Shown: piece after piece, positions 1 through 4,789 of the stretch
How positions within the stretch are numbered: position 1 is the stretch's first letter
How the letters are laid out: each line of letters opens with the position of its first letter
Origin: Thermoflexales bacterium
GTDB taxonomy: Bacteria; Chloroflexota; Anaerolineae; S140-20
Reading direction: 5' to 3'
Assembly: GCA_015484715.1 (NCBI GenBank)
Contig: WFUY01000426.1
Coordinates: 1-7,254 of the forward strand
Length of the DNA stretch: 7,254 bases
Notes under the pieces: generated by a model
What the model was told of the DNA's origin: nothing
Database searches by the model: none
The model's input: the letters and a program-made list of their open reading frames with translations, nothing else
Translations under genes and position numbers: made by a program

Positions 1-136
1 GGCCCGACTCCGGCCGGGTCTGGGACTGGCGGACGAGCCCCCACCCCAGCAGGCCCAGCAGGGCGAAGGTAACGACCCAGACCAGCAGACGACCTACGCG
101 CAGACCGGTTTTTGGCTGCACTGCTTCTTCTGCCAT
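1..136 (-). CDS. Probable CcmG/DsbE-type thiol:disulfide interchange protein, N-terminal fragment
   Basis: Only the first 45 codons are present; the gene runs off the left edge. The ATG lies at 134-136, four bases after the ccmH stop, and its purine-rich ribosome binding site (GGAGTGAGGTG) overlaps that stop, so the two genes are translationally coupled. The visible protein has a short polar start (MAEEAVQPKTGLRVGR), one hydrophobic segment at about residues 17-34 (LLVWVVTFALLGLLGWGL), then a polar stretch (VRQSQTRPESG). That is the layout of a membrane-anchored periplasmic thioredoxin-like protein such as CcmG, which re-reduces CcmH or the apocytochrome. The thioredoxin fold and its CxxC would lie beyond the window, so the assignment rests on operon position and the N-terminal anchor. 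Another membrane-anchored Ccm accessory protein, such as CcmI, is possible. Confidence 0.6.
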   Translation of the reverse strand, partial: MAEEAVQPKTGLRVGRLLVWVVTFALLGLLGWGLVRQSQTRPESG

Positions 137-140
137 CACC

Positions 141-638
141 TCACTCCCACTCACGCAGCTCCCGCTCTAGACGGGCGACGTAATCTTCGGGCAGGTCGCT
201 GCTGGCCCGTACCGGTGAAGGTTCAACGGGGATGGTCGCGGTAGCCACCGTCCGTCTCCCCATCCAGCGTCGGAAGAGTTGGATCATAATGCCGATGCCT
301 GCCAGGGTCCCTACCACAGGCAGGATCCAGACCCAGAGGGCGAAACCTGCCTGGCGGGGGAGGGCCCGCACCCGGTCTCCATACCGCTCGGTAAAGTAGT
401 TGATCACCTCTTGATCGCTGTAACCAGCGGCCAGCAGTTCACCGATCTGCTCTCGCCAGTCAGCACAGGCTTGGGTCTCGCACACGTCCAGGGGGGTGTT
501 CTCGCAGACGGGACAGTAGAGTTGCTTGGCCACACGGTTGATGTCGTCCTTGGTGACCTCACCGCCTTGGGCATAGACGACGCCAACCAAGAGCAGGCTG
601 ATGAGCGCAAGCCCTATCCATAGCCACCATCTCTTCAT
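141..638 (-). CDS. ccmH: Cytochrome c-type biogenesis protein CcmH (four-cysteine variant)
   Basis: 165 aa. CcmH is a membrane-anchored thiol oxidoreductase of System I that reduces the CxxCH cysteines of apocytochrome c for heme ligation. Residues 4-23 form a hydrophobic signal/anchor ending VYA. Residues 38-66 carry the family active site as LYCPVC (C42, C45) with conserved PL and ACADWREQI following. Helices near residues 60-95, including the YFxxRYGDRV segment, are typical of CcmH. A second membrane segment lies at about 99-121, followed by a basic stretch and a short acidic tail. The length suits a short CcmH without a fused CcmI/TPR domain. Two further cysteines, C53 and C58, follow the active pair; classical proteobacterial CcmH lacks them. 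The start is supported by a perfect AGGAGGT Shine-Dalgarno (646-652) 7 nt upstream. ccmF ends 51 bp before it, and the next gene begins 4 bp after its stop. Confidence 0.93.
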   Translation of the reverse strand: MKRWWLWIGLALISLLLVGVVYAQGGEVTKDDINRVAKQLYCPVCENTPLDVCETQACADWREQIGELLAAGYSDQEVINYFTERYGDRVRALPRQAGFALWVWILPVVGTLAGIGIMIQLFRRWMGRRTVATATIPVEPSPVRASSDLPEDYVARLERELREWE

Positions 639-689
639 TGGGGTTACCTCCTCCAGAGGTCGGAGCCTCCGGTGATGCGCCCCTTCTTA

Positions 690-2684
690 CTAAACCTGTT
701 GGGGTGCGATGGTCAGGCGCGGCATCACCATCCGTCGCTCCGCCTCAAAATCGGGCCAGCCGGCCACCAAAGTCCCTACCACGAAGATCAGCCCTCCTAA
801 CCACAGCCAGTTCACCAGCGGGTTGATGTAGACGCGGAAGGTGGCTGTCGCTCCACCACCTTCCCAACCTGTCAGGAGCACGTAGACATCTTCGGCCATC
901 GTGCTGCGCAAGGCCGGGATCGTCATCGTCTGCTGGGTGTTCTGATAGAACTCCCGCTTGGGGTGGACGGTCTTGAGCAGTTGGTCACCCTGGTAGATCT
1001 CCACCGTGGCTTCGGTGACTATCAGGTCTCCGGGGCCTGGGTAGGTGCGTAGCGTCCGATAGACGGTTCGGAAACCGCCGATCTCCAGCGCTTCCCCAGG
1101 ACGCAAGGTCCCCTCGGTATCCTGCTGGAAGAACTCGGTGCCGATGATGCCCAGGGCCATGCAGACGACACCCAGGTGGACGATGTAGCCGCCGTAGCGC
1201 CGCCGATTCCGCCCGGCCAGCCGCCAAAAGGCCACCAGCCAAGGCTCCCCTCGGGCACGGCGCCGGGCGATCACGCCTCGGACGTACTCCCACAGGGTAG
1301 TGACGCCCACGAAGGTCACGAGGAGGAAGCCCAGCAGCGCCCCCCAGGAGTGCACTCCCCGCAGGAAGAGGCCGATGACAACGACCACGGCGATCAGGAA
1401 GGGCCACCATAGGCTGCGTCCCAGCCGTTGGGCGGCCGTCTTCCGCCAGGCCGTCAGTGGGGCGATGCCCATCAGGGCCAACAGCAGGGCGAACTGGGGT
1501 GCAGTCACTCGGTCGAACCATGGGGGACCGACGGTGATCTTCTCGCCCGTCACCAACTCAGAAACCATCGGCGAGATGGTGCCGATGAAGACCGAGAAGG
1601 TCAGGGTTATGAAGAGCATATTGTTGAGCAAAAAGGCCGCTTCCCGCGAGAGCAGGGCGTCCAGCCGGTTCTCCGACTTCAGATCGTCCAGCCGCCGCAG
1701 CAACGTGGCCACCGAGGCCACAGCCGTCACGGCGATGAAGGAGAAGAAGAGGGGGCCAACGGCTGACTGGGCGAAGGAGTGCACGGACGAGATAACGCCG
1801 CTGCGGGTGATGAAGGTGCCGAAGATCACCAATCCGTAGGTGAGAATGATCAACACCATGTTCCAGACCTTCAGCATGCCCCGCTTCTCCTGAATCATCA
1901 CCGAGTGCAAGAAGGCGGTGCCGGTCAGCCAGGGCATAAAGGCCGCGTTCTCCACCGGGTCCCAGGCCCAATAACCTCCCCAACCCAGCACGTCGTAGGC
2001 CCATCGCCCGCCCAGCAACAACCCCAAACTGAGGAAGAGCCAGGCTGCCAGCGTCCAGCGGCGGGTCACCCGGATCCAGTGGGGATCCGTGCGGCGGGTG
2101 ACCAGGGCGGCCATAGCGAAGGCATAGGGGATGACGAACCCCACATAGCCTAGATAGAGCGTCGGCGGGTGAGCGACCATTCCCGGATGGCGCAGCAGCG
2201 GGTTCAGCCCTTGACCATCGGGAGGGATGAAGGAGAGCTTTTCGAAGGGGTTGGCCACAAAGGTGGTCAGGCCGACGAAGAAGACCAGGGTACCTGCGGT
2301 CACGAAGATGACGTGGGGCAGCAGCTCCCGGTCCTCATCCCACCGCCGAAGCATCACGATGAAGGTGAAGGAAGCCATCAGGAAGGACCAGAAGAGGAGC
2401 GACCCGCTCTGCCCTCCCCACAAGGCGGTCACCTTCAGGAAGAGGGGCATATCCCGGCTGGAAGTGGTGGCGACGTATTTGAGCTGGAAGTCTCCCACCA
2501 CCAGCGCGTAGATGAGAGTGAGGGAGGAGAGGCCGAGGAGGGGGGCCAAGGTCATCGTAGCGTGCCGGGCGCTGTTGACCCACCGTTCCTCTCGCTTGAA
2601 GAAGCCGTACAGGGAAGCGATGGTGGCGTAGACGGCCCCCACCAGAGCCGTCACCATCGCGAGGTAGCCTACGTCAGGAATCAT
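690..2684 (-). CDS. ccmF: Cytochrome c-type biogenesis protein CcmF (heme lyase subunit)
   Basis: 664 aa, full length for the family (E. coli CcmF is about 647). CcmF is the integral membrane core of the System I cytochrome c synthetase: it takes heme from holo-CcmE and, with CcmH, attaches it to apocytochrome c on the outer face of the membrane. The tryptophan-rich WWD motif is clear at residues 235-252 (WGGYWAWDPVENAAFMPW). Histidines match the known heme ligands: H172 in AHPP and H302 in SVHSF (the periplasmic pair), H260 in FLHS and H503 in YIVHLG (the membrane pair). Many hydrophobic helices span residues 5-515; a soluble periplasmic domain lies at about 520-620 and a last helix at about 625-643. 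The start ATG has an AAGGAGAAGG ribosome binding site. It sits between ccmE (45 bp upstream) and ccmH (51 bp downstream) in one minus-strand operon. No key residue is missing. Confidence 0.97.
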   Translation of the reverse strand: MIPDVGYLAMVTALVGAVYATIASLYGFFKREERWVNSARHATMTLAPLLGLSSLTLIYALVVGDFQLKYVATTSSRDMPLFLKVTALWGGQSGSLLFWSFLMASFTFIVMLRRWDEDRELLPHVIFVTAGTLVFFVGLTTFVANPFEKLSFIPPDGQGLNPLLRHPGMVAHPPTLYLGYVGFVIPYAFAMAALVTRRTDPHWIRVTRRWTLAAWLFLSLGLLLGGRWAYDVLGWGGYWAWDPVENAAFMPWLTGTAFLHSVMIQEKRGMLKVWNMVLIILTYGLVIFGTFITRSGVISSVHSFAQSAVGPLFFSFIAVTAVASVATLLRRLDDLKSENRLDALLSREAAFLLNNMLFITLTFSVFIGTISPMVSELVTGEKITVGPPWFDRVTAPQFALLLALMGIAPLTAWRKTAAQRLGRSLWWPFLIAVVVVIGLFLRGVHSWGALLGFLLVTFVGVTTLWEYVRGVIARRRARGEPWLVAFWRLAGRNRRRYGGYIVHLGVVCMALGIIGTEFFQQDTEGTLRPGEALEIGGFRTVYRTLRTYPGPGDLIVTEATVEIYQGDQLLKTVHPKREFYQNTQQTMTIPALRSTMAEDVYVLLTGWEGGGATATFRVYINPLVNWLWLGGLIFVVGTLVAGWPDFEAERRMVMPRLTIAPQQV

Positions 2685-2729
2685 TGGATCCTTCTCCTTA
2701 AGATGTTGTCCCCCACAGCCTTCCCCGTC

Positions 2730-3254
2730 CTACCCTTTACTCTGGGAAGGTATATCTTCTTCGTAACGGGTCGGGCACTTCAGGAGCAGTTCGTCGGCGT
2801 AGAAGATACCGTCTTCGCCGAGCTTGCCGGTGACGATCGCCTGGGCCTCGTGTTGCATCAAGTCCGGCTTGGGACCGTGATAGCGGACGGTGAGCCGAGG
2901 GACCTGAGGATCGCTGACTGCCTGGCGGAGGACAACGGCCAACCCACCGGCGGCTTCGATCTCCTTGTTGGAACCCGGGACGTGCGCGATGGTGAACTCC
3001 AGATCCAGGTTCTGGGCATCGTACACGATGGTGTCCCCGATGACCGCACCGGAGACGCGCACCTGGCGGCCCTGAAGCTCATCACGCCGGGCCAGGAGTT
3101 CTTCGACGGTGAGGAAGTACTCGGCGTGGGCCCCGAAGCTGCTGACGATGAGGTAGGCCACCGCTGCTAGGATGATCAGACCACCCACGTAGAATTTGGC
3201 CCGGGATCTGCCGGCGGTCTGGAGTTCAGTCTTGGGCACAGTCGCTTCCTGCAT
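2730..3254 (-). CDS. ccmE: Cytochrome c-type biogenesis protein CcmE, Cys-type (CxxxY) heme chaperone
   Basis: 174 aa. CcmE is a membrane-anchored heme chaperone that binds heme covalently and carries it to CcmF. Residues 1-20 are cytoplasmic, a transmembrane anchor lies at about 21-40, and the rest forms the OB-fold beta-barrel. Recognisable parts are YFLTVEELLA (46-55), the strand RQVRVSGAV (63-71), VTGKLGEDGIFYADELLLK (141-159) and the heme-binding tail. In classical CcmE the tail reads HxxxY with His as the covalent ligand; here it is KCPTRYEED, with C160 and Y164. The Cys codon was checked directly at 2775-2777 (TGC on the minus strand). Cys-type CcmE proteins are known from the variant System I* of archaea and some sulfate reducers, so this is likely functional, not a mutation. 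A GGGAGG Shine-Dalgarno precedes the ATG. It is the first ccm gene of the operon here; the upstream neighbour lies 120 bp away. Confidence 0.93.
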   Translation of the reverse strand: MQEATVPKTELQTAGRSRAKFYVGGLIILAAVAYLIVSSFGAHAEYFLTVEELLARRDELQGRQVRVSGAVIGDTIVYDAQNLDLEFTIAHVPGSNKEIEAAGGLAVVLRQAVSDPQVPRLTVRYHGPKPDLMQHEAQAIVTGKLGEDGIFYADELLLKCPTRYEEDIPSQSKG

Positions 3255-3280
3255 TGAGATCCTCCCACAGTCACTGGAGC

Positions 3281-3303
3281 AAAGCGTGATCCTTCACGCC
3301 TTT
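3281..3303 (-). terminator. Weak hairpin between the zinc-ribbon gene and ccmE
   Basis: On the minus strand AAAGGCGTGA, loop AGGA, TCACGCTTT form a 9-bp stem with one bulged G. The inner six pairs (GCGTGA/TCACGC, 3284-3299) are perfect. Only three T residues follow, so this is at best a weak intrinsic terminator or attenuator separating the zinc-ribbon gene from ccmE. The adjoining bases repeat TTCACGC/TTACGC/TTCACG, so it may instead be a degenerate short tandem repeat with fortuitous symmetry. Confidence 0.3.
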
Positions 3304-3345
3304 ACGCTTCACGGGTTACCTCGACACGGTTCCTTTGCCCGCGTA

Positions 3346-3371
3346 GACCTCCGAGGTCCGCCAGAGGTCCG
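3346..3371. repeat. Short palindrome and direct repeat in the spacer upstream of ccmE
   Basis: GACCT-CCG-AGGTC (3346-3358) is a 5-bp inverted repeat. GAGGTCCG occurs at 3353-3360 and again at 3364-3371, an 11-nt spacing. The following bases, CCAGAGGTCCGAG (3361-3373), recur as CCAGAGGTCGGAG at 653-665 in the ccmF-ccmH spacer (12 of 13 identical), beside another small palindrome (CGGAG-C-CTCCG). This looks like a small interspersed intergenic repeat. No function can be read from it. Confidence 0.35.
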
Positions 3372-3374
3372 AGT

Positions 3375-4364
3375 CTATGACACCCGCTGGTCCAGGGGCT
3401 TGGCCCGGGTGCCACAACGGGGGCAGAAACGGTCTTCCACGGCGAGAGGCGTGCCGCACTGGTGGCAGAAGCCTCCACCTTGGTCCGAGACGGAGGTCCT
3501 CGGAAGGGCCGGCGCTTTGCGCCGACGTCCTCGCGAGCTCCGTCGTGGCCTCGGAGGTGGGGATGGTGCTGCTGTTGCCATTGTGCGCTGGGTCCACACC
3601 CACCAGATGCCCCCGACGACGATGAGGATCACGGCGACCCCGATCAGGGCTGCGCCCAGGATGGATCGGACGGAGATGCGCTGAGAGGAGGGGGTGGAAG
3701 AGGATGGCCCGGCCACCGGCTCACTCTGCACAGGCGGCGGCATCGCTGAGATGGTGAGGCGATCGTCGGGCTTTTGGTAGGCCACGGTGACCTGGAGGGT
3801 CTCATCGGCCTGCAGGCTCCCAACCTGCCACCGATGGATGGTGACTCCTTCAGGCCCCGGCGCGGCTTCGGGAAAGGGAGGGGTCAGCGTGACATTCGTC
3901 GCGGAGAGGGGCTCCTTGAAGACGAGGACCATCTCCTGGATCGGGTAGTCACCCGGCCAGGTGAAGGTGTAGCGGCGCTCGTCGCCCTGGCGTTCCAGGG
4001 GTGCATAGTACTCGACTTGGAAGGCGGGCTGATCCATCGTAGCGCGGATGAGGAGCCAATCCCCTACCGGTTCGGTTTCGTAAGGTGCGTTGAGGAGCTC
4101 TCCGCGCTCGTTGGCCACGGCCACTGCTGTCGGCCCCCCCGCATTCGTGGGGATCCGCAGTTCCACTGTGGCGGGCAGCGTCACCTCGTCCGCCAGTCGG
4201 CCCCGGTAGATGACCAGCATCGAGGACCGATCGTATTCCGGCCACAGCTCAACGATCAGCGAAACCAGGGAGACCGATGGCAACTGCGCCCACGCTAGGG
4301 CGGCTTGGGGGATCAGCATACCCCCGATGAGCAGGAGCGTCAAGATCACGGTCTGTCGTCGCAT
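3375..4364 (-). CDS. Secreted-domain membrane protein with C-terminal cytoplasmic zinc ribbon, function unknown
   Basis: 329 aa from the ATG at 4362-4364. A TTG five codons upstream (4377-4379) would also be in frame, but the ATG gives a cleaner signal peptide (MRRQTVILTLLLIGG..., cleavage near ALA at 22-24). Neither start has a strong Shine-Dalgarno. Residues 27-205 form an extracytoplasmic, beta-rich region (LWPEYDRSS, LVIYRG, TFTWPGDYP). A Pro/Ser linker (about 208-230), one transmembrane helix (234-258) and a very basic stretch (274-283, RRSSRGRRRK) follow. The C-terminus is a zinc ribbon with C300, C303, C314 and C317 in the pattern FCHQCG...FCPRCG. By the positive-inside rule the zinc ribbon is cytoplasmic. 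I do not recognise a named family. It lies directly upstream of ccmE on the same strand with its own promoter, which suggests, but does not prove, a role linked to cytochrome maturation or envelope sensing. Confidence 0.8.
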   Translation of the reverse strand: MRRQTVILTLLLIGGMLIPQAALAWAQLPSVSLVSLIVELWPEYDRSSMLVIYRGRLADEVTLPATVELRIPTNAGGPTAVAVANERGELLNAPYETEPVGDWLLIRATMDQPAFQVEYYAPLERQGDERRYTFTWPGDYPIQEMVLVFKEPLSATNVTLTPPFPEAAPGPEGVTIHRWQVGSLQADETLQVTVAYQKPDDRLTISAMPPPVQSEPVAGPSSSTPSSQRISVRSILGAALIGVAVILIVVGGIWWVWTQRTMATAAPSPPPRPRRSSRGRRRKAPALPRTSVSDQGGGFCHQCGTPLAVEDRFCPRCGTRAKPLDQRVS

Positions 4365-4375
4365 CACGGACCCGT

Positions 4376-4385
4376 TCAACGTTGA
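4376..4385. promoter_or_regulatory. 10-bp palindrome in the zinc-ribbon gene leader
   Basis: TCAACGTTGA is a perfect 10-bp palindrome just upstream of the ATG. A second, ATTGGCCAAT, lies at 4420-4429, about 22-31 bases downstream of the predicted transcription start. Either could be an operator. The evidence is symmetry and position only, and palindromes this short arise by chance. Confidence 0.2.
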
Positions 4386-4457
4386 GGGGCCGGCTGGGTG
4401 GGGGATTCATACCACCTAAATTGGCCAATCTGGACCGGCTCCGTTATGTTGGACCTG

Positions 4458-4486
4458 ATTATACCACACAACAGGGAGGGCTTCAA
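4458..4486 (-). promoter_or_regulatory. Promoter of the zinc-ribbon gene (possibly also of the ccm genes)
   Basis: On the minus strand there is a TTGAAG -35 (4481-4486), a 17-bp spacer and a perfect TATAAT -10 (4458-4463) preceded by TGG, an extended -10. Transcription would start near 4451, giving a leader of about 87 nt before the ATG at 4364. No comparable promoter was seen in the 120 bp before ccmE, so this one may also drive the ccm genes by read-through. Confidence 0.75.
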
Positions 4487-4545
4487 CCCGCCATTGTGCG
4501 GATTTTCTCTTACTCGAAAGGGTAGAAGGTGGTAAGGGAGGGCGG

Positions 4546-4558
4546 TGTGTGGTACAAT
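4546..4558 (+). promoter_or_regulatory. Extended -10 promoter of metG
   Basis: TGTGTGGTACAAT contains the -10 hexamer TACAAT (4553-4558) preceded by TGG. At 17-bp spacing the -35 position (4530-4535) reads TGGTAA, a poor match, so this would depend on the extended -10. Transcription would start near 4565 and leave a leader of about 225 nt before metG. The 13-mer is a near-perfect inverted copy of the -10 region of the divergent promoter at 4458-4470. Confidence 0.6.
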
Positions 4559-4633
4559 ATCGGGGACGTCGTTCCGGCGCGAGCGGACCTGCGGCCTTCT
4601 GGCCTATCTGCCGTCGGTCGTATCTGTTCAGCC

Positions 4634-4732
4634 TACCCTCCCGCAGGTCACCGGTCGAGGGCACTTTCAGCCCCGATGGGCTATTTGAAGCACGGTTTCG
4701 CGTCGGAAACGCGCCTAGCCTGCGGGAGGGTG
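4634..4732 (+). promoter_or_regulatory. Structured 5' leader of metG, unknown RNA element
   Basis: ACCCTCCCGCAGG (4635-4647) and CCTGCGGGAGGGT (4719-4731) are perfect inverted repeats, giving a 13-bp stem plus one possible U-G pair outside. The enclosed 71 nt hold AGCCC-CGAT-GGGCT (4669-4682) and a second site with two competing folds: GTTTC/GAAAC (4695-4710) or CGCGT/ACGCG (4699-4713). The outline is a three-way junction. No T-box sequence and no SAM, SAH or cobalamin riboswitch core was recognised. An 11-base direct repeat, CTGCCGTCGGT, flanks the element at 4608-4618 and 4750-4760. Confidence 0.45.
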
Positions 4733-4775
4733 ACAGTTAGTCGGTCTGGCTGCCGTCGGTTTGTCTGCTGCTCAC

Positions 4776-4786
4776 AAGGGGAGGAG
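4776..4786 (+). promoter_or_regulatory. Shine-Dalgarno site that fixes the metG start
   Basis: AAGGGGAGGAG ends 3 nt before the ATG at 4790, with the GGGGAGG core 5 nt away. No other in-frame start upstream has a suitably spaced site, which decides in favour of 4790. Confidence 0.85.
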
Positions 4787-4789
4787 AAG

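Noticed and set aside
2169..3170. 333-codon open frame on the plus strand across ccmF and ccmE
   Set aside because: It lies opposite two conserved genes and spans their spacer; the product is rich in E, G, D and H and resembles no protein family.
4365..4379. TTG start at 4379 for the zinc-ribbon gene
   Set aside because: No ribosome binding site lies upstream, and it falls within the TCAACGTTGA palindrome; the ATG at 4364 gives a more typical signal peptide.
4529..4789. N-terminal extension of metG to GTG 4529 or ATG 4676
   Set aside because: Both are in frame, but neither has a ribosome binding site. The extension would span the promoter and leader stem and precede the normal MetRS N-terminus.
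4565..4789. T-box or SAM-type riboswitch upstream of metG
   Set aside because: I looked for the T-box GTGGNACCGCG sequence and the SAM riboswitch core and saw neither. The structure is kept only as an unknown leader element.
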